From Hymenopellis radicata (taxonomy: Eukaryota; Basidiomycota; Agaricomycetes; Agaricales; Physalacriaceae), in assembly GCA_015501595.1 (NCBI GenBank), contig JADNRX010000186.1, positions 42,324-106,323 of the forward strand: a stretch of 64,000 bases of DNA, given 5' to 3'. Made by a program: the position numbers and the translations under genes. Shown one piece after another: positions 1-11,052 of this stretch. Under the pieces are notes generated by a model that worked only from the letters and a program-made list of their open reading frames with translations, did no database searches and was not told where the DNA came from. How positions within the stretch are numbered: position 1 is the stretch's first letter; each line of letters begins with the position of its first letter.

Positions 1-330
1 CTTGGAACAGAAAGCTAAGCGCGCGGTTTTCTGATCTCTCATGGAGCATTTTATTGTCTATCCAAAAAGGGCAAAGTTGGGAATGATGAGGGCTCACCTT
101 CGTGCCAGAATAGGTGTAGGAATGGGCCGCTGGCGTGGTCAGCGCCGCATTTCCCATCGACTCCTGGTGGCGGCACTGTTGGCAATCGGATTGTGGCGGG
201 TACATCTTGCATTGCCATTTGTCTGCAAATGTGGGCGACAAAAGCGCGCCTACTCAGACTCCTGTTGAGTATCTCTGGATTAAAATCGTCACGGAAGAGA
301 ATACAAGCATGAGTGGATTGAATGAAGCCG
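1..330 (-). CDS. Partial unrecognised gene running off the left edge
   Basis: On the minus strand, plausible exons separated by gt...ag introns read toward base 1. One short exon (about 68-190) carries a cysteine cluster, with residues reading CQQCRHQE after an upstream Cys, and ends at a gtgagc donor near base 98. A further exon seems to begin near base 27 and leave the window. The direction is divergent from KGD4 at 430. I do not recognise the family. The evidence is only splice-site consistency and an open frame, so this could be spurious. Confidence 0.25.
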
Positions 331-429
331 CCTATGGTTAAGGTTTGGATGAGCACGCGCAATCGGGCCGCTTCCAACCGGCACAGCCACCGCTCATCAA
401 TCCTCTTCCGTTTACTGCCATAATCGACT

Positions 430-745
430 ATGCACCCGTCTGCGCGTCTAGGGTATACCCCCCTCATTAGATTCATTGGAAAGCGAACATGGCCCTCCGG
501 TCCATCCACACCACACGCCCATCCTGCAGGCGTTCCTCTATCCGCTGGCTTCTCCAAATCCACGCCAGCACCCGGGCCTTCGGGACCCGCGATATTTAGC
601 GAATTCTGGGAGGCACCAAAGCGGTTCTGGATGCGGGAGTTGAGCGCGGACGAGATGACTGCAATAGAGGTATATACATTCCCGACTTTTTAACCCTAGT
701 CAATCACTGACTTCTTTCAAGACTGGAGGCGCATCCAAATGGTAG
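430..745 (+). CDS. KGD4: KGD4/YMR31-like mitochondrial 2-oxoglutarate dehydrogenase subunit
   Basis: Two exons (430-669 and 722-745) encode an 87-residue basic protein. Fungal KGD4 (YMR31) links the E3 enzyme to the 2-oxoglutarate dehydrogenase core in the mitochondrial matrix and was once annotated as a 37S ribosomal protein. The sequence has the family's layout: near the N terminus PLIRFIGKRTWP followed by a PHAHPAG stretch, a variable Pro/Ser linker, then a C-terminal block with EFWEAPKRFW, a Glu/Asp-rich helix and the closing TGGASKW after the intron. The intron (670-721) has gtatat...caag borders and keeps the frame. Length matches the small fungal family. The first ATG in the frame is used; an N-terminal targeting sequence of Arg/Ser type is short but present. 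Confidence rests on the two conserved end motifs. Confidence 0.75.
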
Positions 746-1330
746 TGCATTTAGAGAAATAAGAATGATTATACAACATCGTGTCCTTCATGGAATGGGA
801 TTTGCCCCGATCTGACTACGCGCCAGAAATACAGAGCGACCTTTGTCGGGACTTCCACACCGACCTTTCCACCCCCTCTGAAAGAATTTGTACTTTTGCG
901 ACAACCTCTTTGCGGTATAATACGGGTCCTTTGGTACCTAACGATCAACATTGACTTTGCCCTGCCTTGCTTCGTGATGGGGATGCACGACGTGAGCTGT
1001 GCTGGATTTTCGCCTCTACTCCTCTGTCGAGTAGTGGAAATTCGGCCTGGGCGCGTAGGGAATGACCACCCACGTGGCCCGAAAACCTGTCGTCTTATCC
1101 AGTTATCCACCACCATCACCACCTCGGACTTTTCGGGACATTGGGAGCATCGACCTTGGAAGTGCCTGTTCATTCAACTGTGGTAGGACGACTTGTTATA
1201 TCATCGGCTCTGCTTTGCTCCTGGCTCTTATATTCTCCTTCCACCGTCGAGCCGTCACATTTTCACGCTCGCGACGGTCTGGTACTGCTATACGGCCGCA
1301 GTGATCGGTACCATACTTGTTGGCTGTCGT
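746..1330. other. Intergenic stretch without a supported gene
   Basis: About 600 bases with only short, overlapping open frames on both strands and no family motif. It lies between KGD4 and the left arm of the inverted duplication and may include further, too-diverged remnants of the Ser/Thr-rich gene whose 3' end is recognisable from about 1340 onward. Confidence 0.4.
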
Positions 1331-1339
1331 GAACTGGGC

Positions 1340-1610
1340 GTGGCAGCTTTCGACGGTTGTTTGTTTGACGTAGATTTTCCTCGACACTTCATGCCGCAGC
1401 GGCGTTGTCTTTCGATGTATCTCTCCCCACGGCTTCGTTGACTCTGAAGAGTGGTAATGCTACTACGGTTGAAGCTTCCTTCTCAGCGGCCAGAGTTGGC
1501 AACGTCTGATGGTGTTGTTATCAGCGCTGGGGTTCTGACATATGCTCCCATGTGATGGGAGTGGTTGTGGGGGTGTACTGTTTATTTATGTGAGTCGCTT
1601 ACTCGTTCCT
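1340..1610 (+). pseudogene. 3' remnant of the Ser/Thr-rich secreted protein gene
   Basis: This segment aligns in reverse orientation with the 3' end of the gene at 10227-11052. The matching frame is broken here by several indels, and the region encoding the C-terminal hydrophobic segment is disrupted. It is a by-product of the inverted duplication. The upstream part of the gene cannot be traced confidently to the left of about 1340. Confidence 0.6.
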
Positions 1611-2422
1611 GTCGTGGAAGAAGACGCTGATGCACGGTTACAGTTAATATTAGGTACACTTGGAGTGGAATACATCTTAATATCTTGTTTGCGCGAGTCG
1701 GCTCTCTATATTGCGTTATCTGAATCAGATCCCGGGGTTTCTATGTTCCACCTTCGAATGCTATGCTACGGGGAATGGAACGTCTTTGGAAGAATCGAGG
1801 TTCGCGACGCCTATATAGTATGCGGTGACGTGTGGATGCGGGGCATTGTTTCCCTCTTGTCGCCATGACCAAGCACCTATCTTGGCTTGTTGCTTTATGG
1901 TTTGCGATTATCATTGATGCTACTTGTGCGCAACCAGTAGTGGCTATCGAACTGGAGGCAGACGTTTCTTGGGAATGGCGGTGTCAAGACTTTGAGCGCG
2001 CCACCGAGGTACCCGAGTTTTTTTCGTGTGGTTGGGGTCTGATCTTCTCGGTTAGAACTGCTCGGATTCGACTTTGAACTGTTGCACGGAGGAATATATC
2101 AGCAGCTTCACCAAGTGTATGGGAGGGCATTTAGATGGTGCTGATTATCTCAATGTGCCACCACTTGAAAGCCATGTCCGTGGTATGTTATCTGTCTAGC
2201 ATGCATGACGAAGCTGACGTCTACAGACTTGCAACAATATTGTCATCGCTACGGGCAACCTATTTCACTTCCTGCAACGGCAGTGACAGCGAGCGAGACA
2301 GAGTCGTCAGCAGGTCAAATGCCACCTCTGAGTTGTGAACGGTTTCTTTGCTGTTACGGCTTGGATGAGTATCAGAGATTTCTTTGGAAGTTTTGCTTCG
2401 GAGTGTAGATTCTGTAGTTATA

Positions 2423-2764
2423 TTGACTTGATGCTATCCTGACCAAATAACGACATAGGCATAGAACCTCAGAGTAATGACGAAACGATAAGAGCCCAAT
2501 GTCTGTCGTACATCGTTCAAAACCTTCATTGATAGACTATGACACTGACGTACCAATATACAGTTGCGTTGAGACTTGCGGCAATGAGGAACACGTCGCC
2601 CGCTGCCTTCAAAGTAGCTGGGTCCGAGCTCGGGGAGGCAACGATGGTGGAGAAGATGACAAAGTCTTGACTCGGAGAGAGCCTCCCGAACAGTAGCGTC
2701 ATCAAAGGCTACGCTGAGCTGGCCGCATAATCCCAATTCCATTCAGTATTAACTCAGTCCGCAT
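2423..2764. other. Inserted sequence of unknown origin inside the left arm
   Basis: This stretch has no counterpart in the right arm. Together with the adjacent LINE fragment it separates two halves of the arm that are contiguous in the right copy. A minus-strand open frame of 102 codons (2434-2742) spans it but shows no recognisable motif. It may be a separate insertion or flanking DNA carried with the LINE. Confidence 0.4.
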
Positions 2765-2784
2765 AGTAGGTAGGTAGGTAGGTA
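2765..2784 (-). repeat. Tetranucleotide tail (CTAC)5 of the LINE
   Basis: Five tandem copies of GTAG/CTAC sit directly at the 3' end of the LINE fragment (element on the minus strand). A simple-repeat tail of this kind marks the priming end of the insertion and defines its boundary. Confidence 0.7.
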
Positions 2785-3990
2785 GAATCGGCACAAGGTC
2801 CCCATGAGGAACGGCCGTTTGTGGAAATGTTATGGCGGGCGAGACCCGATTTCCACCCAGTGACTGAGCAACCGCGGGGATATCTCCGCATTTAAGAAGG
2901 TCCCAACGGACCTCTGGCCACCAGTTCAGAGAACATACTTCTCGAATACCGACCTATAGTCGGTCGCCCTCGCTACGAGAGGAGAGAGAGAACAAGAAAA
3001 AAAGGGGGTGGTCCAAAAGCAAATTAATTTCAGTCCATAGTCAACAGAGGTAACACTAGGGGATGTAGTCTGAATCGCTGTCGGAGTCGGCGTCCACTAA
3101 CGGGGCACGAGCTGGTTGCTTTTCTAGTCCAGGTATCCTTCGGTGCCATGTGCGCACGGCAGGTAGCGGCGTCGAACGCGTTGGTCGTTGAAGCTCGAAC
3201 GTCTTGAAGAGTTCCATGCAATCATAGACGAGCTTCGCGACCAACGGCAGGCATACGTCCTGGAAAATCAGCGCACGGAGAAGCACCAAGGCACCGGCGT
3301 TGTCCGCCGGCAGCCTGGTCAGGTTGAGGTGAGGGAGTTCCGGGTCGAGGAGAGAGATGGCGGCGACACGAATGTCCACAAGATCAGAATCACCGGTACA
3401 GATGAGGATCGCGTGTTCTGGCGACTCGACAGCCAGACCACAGAGCCGGCAGAGTCGTTCGTCGCGAGGAACAAGTGGATGTGCACGATCGGCGCGTCGA
3501 AGCTGCTCCAGTGCCAATGGGTGGTCGGAAAACAGGAGCCGGATCAATGCCTTTCTGTGTTTGGTAACTCGGAGGTGGAGATAGTGTCGCACGTAGATTG
3601 CTCGGTAAGCTGGTTTATCGGGAGGAGAGAATGGTTCCAGTCGGTTCCATAGCAGGTAGGTCTTGTAAGATGTGTCGATCTTTTCCTGTAGACCAGTCTT
3701 TGCGATATGACTAACCATTTTCATCATAGACTCCACATCAGCGGCGGTACAAGAACGAAGGTCCGCAGGTAGCACCAGAACAGGAGGCAGGTCGTCCATA
3801 CCCAGGGGACGAGGTAGGGTATTCAGTACCCACTTCAAGTCACCCAGCCACGAAGGATGTTTGGCTTCTTCGAGGCGGATACAGACGTCGAGTGTCAGGC
3901 TGGCGAATACAGACGTAGTAAAGCTACAGGAAGAGGTCATACTGGAATAAGTGGAAGAATGGAACGGATGGCGGCGCGTCAGACTTTTTT
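2765..3990 (-). mobile_element. 5'-truncated non-LTR (LINE) retrotransposon fragment
   Basis: The minus strand encodes about 310 residues of the C-terminal part of a LINE ORF2 (frame ending at 3056). Beyond the reverse transcriptase region it carries the typical zinc-knuckle tail: CRLCGLAVESPEHAILIC, that is C-x2-C-x8-H-x4-C. The first part of the open frame (up to 4039) is host duplication sequence, so the element is truncated at its 5' end near 3985, as usual for incomplete target-primed reverse transcription. The 3' end is a run of five tetranucleotides at 2765-2784 (CTAC on the element strand) instead of poly(A), a tail type seen in several fungal LINEs. The catalytic domain is missing, so this copy is dead. 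Confidence 0.8.
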
Positions 3991-4161
3991 TCTCGCCGAC
4001 ATCTCCAGGGCTCTTCGTCTTCCTGCTAAGTACGTCCATGGAGAAGGCGTACGCGTTCTTACGCGTTCAGTTGAAACAAAGCGAGTCAGGAACGTGACAG
4101 TGACGGCACGTGTCTGTTATTTCACGCGTCATTGCAACGACGATCTCAGTCAGCGACCACG

Positions 4162-7100
4162 ATGAGCTCAAAGTCGAAGAAAGCGGCGGCGCCCGGCGGG
4201 GTCGATATCCGCGCCTTTTTCAGCGGCAGCAGTCAAACCAAGGCCAGCTCGTCGTCGCAGGCAAAGCCCTCTGTACGATCTCCTGTTCGCCAGCGCCTTT
4301 TTTACTCAAAGTCTGCAGCAGCAGAGCCAGAAGACGAATGGCGGGTCAAGCCTCAAGCGCAAGGCCGAGGTCGACGATGACCATGACACGCCACCGAAGA
4401 AAAAGGCAGCGTCCAAGGCGAGGAAAGTTATCGACATCAGTGCGTCTGTCACTGCACCGGCGCGAAATACTATTGACATGTTTTTAGGCGACGACGACGA
4501 CGACGCGCCACCTCCGCTTCCCAAGACCGCGGCCAAGAGGTCGAAGGCAGTGCTTGTGTCCAGCGACGAGGAGGAACCGGCGCCAAAGAAGGCCAAGCCT
4601 CGCCCAAAGGGTACTTGTCCTATTATCTCCAATATATCGCTCTAAAGCCGAACTGCAGATGACACCAAACCCGCTCCGAAACGCAAGAAACCCGAGGTCA
4701 TCTTGTCCAGCGACGACGACGAAGCATCGCCTTCGCCCAAGAAGAAATCGACACCTGCGAAATTGCCAGCCAAGACTGTAGCGAAACCTAGAAAGTCTGG
4801 TTCTTCCAAGAAAAAGGATGAGGAATACAGTGTTGCTTCCGACGACGACGACGACGATCTCATACCCACCAAGTCAAAAGGGAAACAGCCTGCGCCGAAG
4901 AAGAAGGCGCCAGCAAAGGAGAAGGCAAAGAAAGAGGCAGACGGAGAAGAAGAGCCCAAAAAGAAATTCAAGTTCGTGTTATTCTTGCGGACATCAATTA
5001 ATTCTGACTTGCTTGTAGCTACTATGCACATCAAGCCGCGAAAAAGGCTGCACCTACCAATTATGGTGCCAAGGAGGTGCCAGACGGTTCTCCCGATTGT
5101 CTAGCAGGACTTTCTTTTGTGTTCACTGGCGAGCTCAGCAGCTTTTCGCGGGACGATGCGATTAGCATAGCCAAGCGGTTTGGCGGGCGCGTCGTAGGAC
5201 AGCCTTCGACTCGTACAGACTATGTCGTTCTCGGCGACAACGCCGGACCCAGCAAGCTCGCTGCTATCAAGAAGCACGGCATTCGGACCTTGGACGAGGA
5301 CGCGTTCCTCGACCTGATCGCAAAGCGAACCGGCACCGGGGAGATTGATGAAAAGACGAAGAAGAAGATGGAAAAGGAGCAGAAGGACATCAAGATTGCG
5401 GCCAAGGAGATGGAAAAACGGGAGAAGCAGGAGGCCAAGGCTTCCGCATCTAGGTTTGTCGATACTTGTGGGTTCATTTCGTCGCTGATCTTTCTCTGAT
5501 AGTGGACACAAGGGGGCGGATCCGTCGATGCAACTATGGACGACCCGTTACGCCCCACAGTCGCTCAAAGAAATATGTGGGAACAAGTCTTCGGTCGAGA
5601 AGCTACTGCTGTGGTTACAAGAATGGTTTGTCATTTACTATGCGACGGTGAATCTTTTTGAACCTTGTTCATTTATAGGCCGGCGAGCTACAAAGCCGAC
5701 TTTAAGAAACCTGGCAAGAACGCTATGAACACGAATCGCGCAGTCCTTATTACAGGTCCGCCGGGGATTGGCAAGACGACTAGCGCACATTTATGCGCTA
5801 AACTCGCGGGATATACGCCCATCGAATTGAACGCTAGTGACGCCCGAAGCAAGAAACTTGTTGAGGTATGCAATTCGGGATATCCTCATTTGTTACTTGC
5901 TTATCAATTGACAGAATGGCATGAACATCAACAATACCTCGCTCGATAGCTATATCGGCGGCAGTAAAGTCCGTGACCTCAGTATTCGTTCATCACGTTA
6001 ACCTGACTGATGGGTAGCAAACGAACTCGTTGGGTGTCGCCATAACCGACAGAACATGCTTGATTATGGATGAAGTCGACGGGATGTCTTCTGGTGACCG
6101 CGGAGGCGTTGGTGCCCTGAATGCGTTAATTAAGAAGAGCAAGGTCAGCTTCCTGCATTTTACGAGATAGCCAATTGACTTGGCGTGAAAGATTCCTATC
6201 ATATGTATAGCGAACGACAAGGGTGCACAGAAGCTCAAGCCGTTACAAGCGACGACGTTTGGCATGTCTTTCCACAAGTATGTCGTCGCGGTCTTGCTGC
6301 TTCGACATTTACATTTTCTCCTCAGACCGCCAGCCAACCAAGTGCGCTCGCGCATCATGACGATAACATTCAAGGAGAAGATGGATCTTCCCGGGAATGT
6401 CATCGACCAGCTTATTACAGGATCGCAGTCCGATATTCGTCAAGTTCTGAATATGCTGTCGACGTGGAAACTGTCGAGCTCGAAGATGACGTTCGACGAG
6501 GGTAAAACTTTGTGCGTTATCTCTAGTCGGATTATCAGATATTAAAGCGACGACTTCCAGGACGAAGATGAACGAGAAGTATCAGATCATGAGTCCTTTC
6601 GATATCACGTCCAAGATATTGGGACCGTATATGTTCTCGCCGACTGAGAAAAAGTCGCTGGGTGACAAAATGGAGTTGTACTTCCAAGACCATTCATTCG
6701 TGCCGTTGTTCATCCAGGTGAGTTGATTCATTCGGTTCGGACGTGGTCCTGACAATAGCGTAGGAGAACTATCTGAAAAGTCAGCCGACAAAGCTGCGTA
6801 ACCTCGAGGGCCCGGAAAAGGCCTTGAAGCAGCTGGAGCTTATGGACCGGGCGGCTTCGTCGATATCTGACGGCGACCTAGTGGATGGGATGATTCACGG
6901 GTATGATTGCTCTAGTTTATTGGCTTCGAAGAGTGACCTAATAACCTTTAGTCCTGAACAGCATTGGGCCCTTATGCCTCTTCACGCGGTGTGCTCGACG
7001 GTTCGCCCTGCATCGTTTGTCTTTGGGCAAGGCGCGCATTACGGAGGTCCAATGGAATGTCATTCCCTCAGTAAGCACACCCTTTTTCACGGATGTGTTT

Positions 7101-7760
7101 AACTGACATGGCTATTTAGATGGCTGGGTCAGAACTCGAAGCAGAGCAAGTTGAATAGGCAGCTGGCTGACATCCAGATCAAGATGCGTCTAAAGGCGTC
7201 TGGCGATAAGCATGAATTGCGACAGCAGTATATCCCGGCGCTGTTCCCGCACATCGTGCGACCACTGATCGAGGACGGATCGGTGAGTTTGAGAGAACCG
7301 AATTGTCAGAGTCGTAGCTAATAATGGTTTCTAGGACGCCGTTGAGGATATCATCGAATGCATGGACGGGTACTACCTGAACAAGGACGACTGGGACAGC
7401 GTCGTCGAGCTGGGCGTCGACACGAACAAGGACGACATCATACTGAAGAAGATCCCAGCTGCCGTGAAGACGGCGTTCACGCGGAAATACAACGCGAGCG
7501 AGCACCCGATTGCGTATCACAAGGCGCAGGATTTGGGCAAGGCGCCGAAGAAGCTGGCGTCTGCTGGGGAGAAGCCGGATTTGGAGGACGCGTTTGAGAT
7601 GGACGAGGAGGTTGTGGAGGGGTCGGATGATGAGGAGTCGAGTGGCAGTGGCGGGAGGGCGAAGAAGAAGGAGGGGATTGAGGGTGATAAGTTGCTGCAG
7701 GCTGCCAAGCCGAAGAAGAAGCCAGGAAGAGTGGGGCTGGGAAGTAGGTTTTGTTGGTAG
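4162..7760 (+). CDS. RFC1: Replication factor C subunit 1 (clamp loader large subunit)
   Basis: RFC1 loads the PCNA clamp on primed DNA in the nucleus. About 15 exons can be spliced by eye. Order of domains: an N-terminal PCNA-interacting motif (VDIRAFF, residues 14-20); a long acidic/basic Lys- and Asp-rich linker; a BRCT domain (from about 5077, LAGLSFVFTGELSSFSR); the AAA+ ATPase with Walker A GPPGIGKTT (about 5755) and Walker B LIMDEVDGM (about 6060); a sensor region IPIICIAND; and the RFC1 C-terminal domain with HWALMPLHAV and SFPQWLGQNSK, ending in a Lys-rich tail. The start was chosen at the PIP-box exon; the first intron opens at 4273. Near 7050 the frame needs one extra base (between GAHYGGP and NGMSFPQ) with no plausible intron: a one-base deletion or sequencing error. 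The 5' end is duplicated in inverted form at 8998-9108. Confidence 0.93.
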
Positions 7761-7808
7761 ACTCGCTAATTTTGATTACTTTGATGCACCGAATTACATT
7801 GCCTTGCA

Positions 7809-8674
7809 ATGGGCGTCACGACGGAGGGCAACGGCTCGAGCGGGGACTGGCACGGGTCGGGATTCACTTGGCGATATTCTGCGCGCTCAGGTGCATACGA
7901 CATTTTCATTGATTCACCGGACCTCGACATGGAGGGCCAGATCCATTTCCAGCCTGTAAGTACATCAGTGTCCTCAAACTGCAAGATATTGACCAAAACA
8001 TTCCAGCGTGCACCTGCCCACTATCCTTGCGGTCCTGCGGTAGCCGGTCAAAACATGGCGGTCGGGCCCAATATTGGGTGGGCCAATGCTGTGCCCGACG
8101 CGGCGGCCACGGTGGATATGATGGTTGGCGGGACAAGGCTCACCTTCAAGGGAGCGGGGTATCACGATAAGGTGCGCTTGTTGAGAAATTTCACGTTCTC
8201 ACTCACCGAATTGACATCCATGGACAGACCTGGAGTCCGCAGCCGTTTGGTGCCAGTGTGGCGTTGTGGTACTGGGGCCACGGGCGTGTCGGACCCTACT
8301 CCGTCGTCTGGTTCGATTCCCTCAACGTGGATGGAACGGAGCATGGCAGCGCGTACGTCGCGAAGGACAACACCATCCTTGTCGCGAGCTGCGATTTGAG
8401 CAGCATCCGTGTTCGTCCCACAGGAGAGAACGCCACCTACCCGCCGGGCAGCGACACAGGCTTGCCATCCGGCTATCACATCACTCTGGATTTGGGGCCA
8501 GAGGGAGTGTTGGAGATAGATGCAACTGTGGTGGAGTCGCTCATGCCGTTGCCCTGGTACGGGCGGTTTGTGGGAAATTTAAGAGGTTCTATCACACCTG
8601 TGGGTGGGGCGGGAGGAGACCTCATGAGCGGGGTTGCGCTGTTTGAGCAGTTAAAGCCCAACGAGCAAATTTAA
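7809..8674 (+). CDS. CrtC/AttH-like lipocalin-fold protein, N-terminally truncated
   Basis: Three exons (about 7809-7956, 8008-8171, 8227-8674) join to about 250 residues. Motifs such as APAHYPCGP, GWANAVPDA, GAGYHDKTW and WYWGHGRVGPYS are typical of the fungal family related to hydroxyneurosporene synthase (CrtC) and AttH, which includes secondary-metabolite enzymes such as Diels-Alderase-like proteins. Family members are usually near 380-400 residues, with about 100 more at the N terminus. Here the frame begins only 48 bases after the RFC1 stop, so the first part is missing. The gene is on the same strand as RFC1 and may depend on read-through or be non-functional. No substrate can be inferred. 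Confidence 0.65.
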
Positions 8675-8997
8675 TAAGTATTGTTTGAATAATACCACAT
8701 CATCTTACCGTACCGTTCCATCGACTCCCTGAAGTTGTGACTGCTGGGATGGTGGGTTTATCAAACATAGGAATGGCGCTGTACGACCTCGCGGATCCGC
8801 TCCGCAAAAAATGAAGCGAGGAACGGCGCGCGGATTTGTTGGAGGGCGGAATGGGCGGAGGTCCAAATCATCACTCAATAACCTGAGCTCTTTCTCGCCA
8901 AGAAATGTACATTGTTTCTCTGTTCTGTACGTTCGTTGGACGCTATGGCGGAGGGAAGGAAGGGTGGGAGCCAAATGAAAAATGGGGCCGAGGAGTA

Positions 8998-9108
8998 GGA
9001 GGGTTTCGCCTGCGACGACGAGCTGGCCTTGGTTTGACTGCTGCCGCCGAAAAAGGCGCGGATATCGACGCCGCCGGGCGCCGCCGCTTTCTTCGACTTT
9101 GAGCTCAT
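8998..9108 (-). pseudogene. Duplicated first exon of RFC1
   Basis: The minus strand repeats the RFC1 start codon and the first 36 or so codons, including the PCNA-interacting motif (here VDIRAFFGGSS in place of VDIRAFFSGSS). Similarity stops just before the first intron. Downstream is unrelated sequence, so only a truncated peptide could be made. The promoter region upstream is also duplicated, so transcription is possible. Confidence 0.85.
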
Positions 9109-10490
9109 CGTGGTCGCTGACTGAGATCGTCGTTGCAATGACGCGTGAAATAACAGACACGTGCCGTCACCGTCACGTTCCTGGCTACGCCTTTTTCATG
9201 GACGTAGCAAGAAGACGAAGAGCCCTAGAGATTTCGGCGAGAAATCATTGTGGGTAGTTTCAAGGAGATGAATATATGAAGCGGTCGGAGAAGAGACAGT
9301 TGATTATAACTACAGAATCTACACTTCTTACTTACACCAGCAAGTCTTGAGTCAACTAAGGACTACATTTAAAGCAGATTCGAAGCAAACAATCCAAAGA
9401 AAGCCCTGATACTCATCGAAAGGCTCGCAACACCCTGCAAAGAAACCGTTCACAACTCAGAGGTGGCATTTGACCTGCTGAGGACTCTGTCTCGCGCGCT
9501 GTCACTACCGTTGCAGGCAGTGAAATAGGCTGCCCGTAGCTCTGACAATATTGTTGCAAGCCTGTGGATATCAGCTTCGTCGTGCATACTAGATGGAACA
9601 CGTACCACGGAAATGGCTTTCAAGTTTCACATTACGATAATCAGCACCATCTGCATGCCCTCCCATGCACTTGGTGAAGCTATTGATATATTCCTCCGTG
9701 CAACAGTTTAAAGTCGAATTCGAGCAGTTCTAACCGAGAAGATCAGACCCCAACTACACGAAAAAAACTCGGGTACCTCGGTGGCGCGCTCAAAGTCTTG
9801 ACATCGAGAAACGTCTGCCTCACGTTCGATAGCTACTGACTGGTCGCGCAAGAGTAGCATCAACGATAATCGCAAACCATAAAGCACAAGCCAAGATAGG
9901 TGCTTGGTCATGGCGACAAGAGGGAAACAATACCACGCATGCACCTATCCCCGCATACTATATAGGCGTCGCGAGCCTGGATTCTTCCAAAGCCTTTTTG
10001 ATATGGACCCACCATTACATTACAAGCGGCGCGTTCCATTCCCCGTAGCATAGCATTCGAATGTGGAACGTGGACCTACCGAGGAACCCGATCTGATGCA
10101 GATAGCAGAGAACGCAATGGTAATAGAGAGCTGACTCTCGCAAACAAGATATTAAGACGTATTCGACTCAAGTTAACTGTAATCCTGCATAAGCATCTTC
10201 TTCCACGACATGAACGCGTAAGCGCCTCACATAGATAAACAGTATACCCCCACACCCACGCCCATCACAACAACGCCCCACATAGGAACATCTGTCTGAA
10301 CCCCAGCGCTGATATGAACACCATCAAACGTCGCAGACGTCGACGACTCCGGCCGCTGAGAAGGAAGCTTCAACCCCGTCGTGCTAGTAGCATTACCACT
10401 CTTCAGAGTGGTTGGCAATGTAGCCGTGAGGAGAGATCCATCGCTAGACGGCATGGTCAAAGCCGCTGTGGCAGCAGGCGAATGAGAGGA
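8998..10490 (-). repeat. Right arm of the inverted segmental duplication around RFC1
   Basis: Reverse-complement match to 1340-2422 plus 3990-4272. Here the arm is uninterrupted, so it shows the pre-insertion state: the sequence reading attctgtagttata on the minus strand (near 9304-9317) runs straight through the site where the left arm was opened. It covers the RFC1 promoter and first-exon copy, a spacer, and the 3' part of the Ser/Thr-rich gene. The arm end at about 10490 is approximate because similarity fades in low-complexity coding sequence. Confidence 0.85.
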
Positions 10491-11052
10491 GGCTCCTGAA
10501 AACGAGAACGGTCCTCCGGTATCTGCTAGCGCATGCGACGCGGAAGTAGTGCTGGGGACGGTAGAAGTGCCAGTGTGAGTCGTGGGGATGATAGGACTGG
10601 CGGGGACGATGACAGTGTAGGCTTCCCCGGAGGAGACGAAGTGGCCGTGTCGGATGTCGCGGTCAAGGAGGCTGTTGTCGGCAATGATGATTTAGGCGTG
10701 CCAGAAACCTGGACAGTCCCCGTAGACGACAGCGTTCCCGTCCCAGTGGATGATGAAGATCCAGGAAACGTCGTCATGTCCTAACCGTATTCGGTTGGTA
10801 AAAGATAGAGACAAAAAGATAAGCAAGTCATACCTCATCTCCATCACAATCGTCGTCGTCGTCCTCATAATCATCATCGTCATCCTCTCCCGTGTCCTCG
10901 AAATCATCTTCCCCCACATCGTCGTATGCATAACGGTACAGCTGCCCGTAGACGCTAATCTCGGAACCAGCAGCGCGCTCATTCGCCGCGACAGCCACAG
11001 CAGACGCAAGAATAAAAGCAAAAACAAGGATTAAAAAATAGCACCTGGCCAT
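10227..11052 (-). CDS. Secreted Ser/Thr-rich protein with acidic N-terminal region and C-terminal membrane segment
   Basis: Reading on the minus strand from the ATG at 11052: a clear signal peptide (hydrophobic core FLILVFAFILASAVAVA), a short unique part, then a run of Asp/Glu (DDDDDYEDDDDD). An intron follows at about 10788-10842. The rest is Ser/Thr/Gly/Pro-rich, probably heavily O-glycosylated, ending with a short hydrophobic stretch (MWGVVVMGVGVGVYCL) that may be a membrane or GPI-type anchor. A frame change is required near 10625: the first exon-2 frame ends at a stop near 10528 while the continuing Ser/Thr-rich frame is open to 10227. Either one base is missing or there is an unrecognised small intron. 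The family is not recognised; a cell-wall or surface role is inferred only from composition. Confidence 0.55.

Larger units (their letters stand above)
1340..4272 (+). repeat. Left arm of an inverted segmental duplication around RFC1
   Basis: Bases about 1340-2422 and 3990-4272 match, in reverse orientation, bases about 8998-10490. Shared landmarks include a segment beginning ctctgaagagtggtaatgct (1441), the stretch ggggtctgatcttctcggtt (2034) and the first 110 bases of the RFC1 coding region. The arm holds the degenerate 3' end of the Ser/Thr-rich gene (about 1440-1600), a spacer, and the RFC1 promoter and first exon. It is interrupted at 2423-3990 by sequence absent from the right arm, including a LINE fragment. 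Identity is high but with many small indels, so the duplication is not recent. Confidence 0.85.

Noticed and set aside
51..563. A 170-codon minus-strand frame overlapping KGD4
   Set aside because: It is antisense to a gene with clear motifs and a matching intron; only the part below base 330 could belong to another gene.
769..1173. A 134-codon minus-strand frame
   Set aside because: No motif, no coding bias visible and no support from the duplicated arm.
8311..8321. ggttcgattcc resembling a tRNA B-box
   Set aside because: It lies inside the CrtC-like coding exon and no A-box or acceptor stem is placed correctly.
10533..10784. A plus-strand Gly/Asp/Val-rich frame
   Set aside because: It mirrors the Ser/Thr-rich exon on the minus strand, a usual effect of low-complexity coding sequence.
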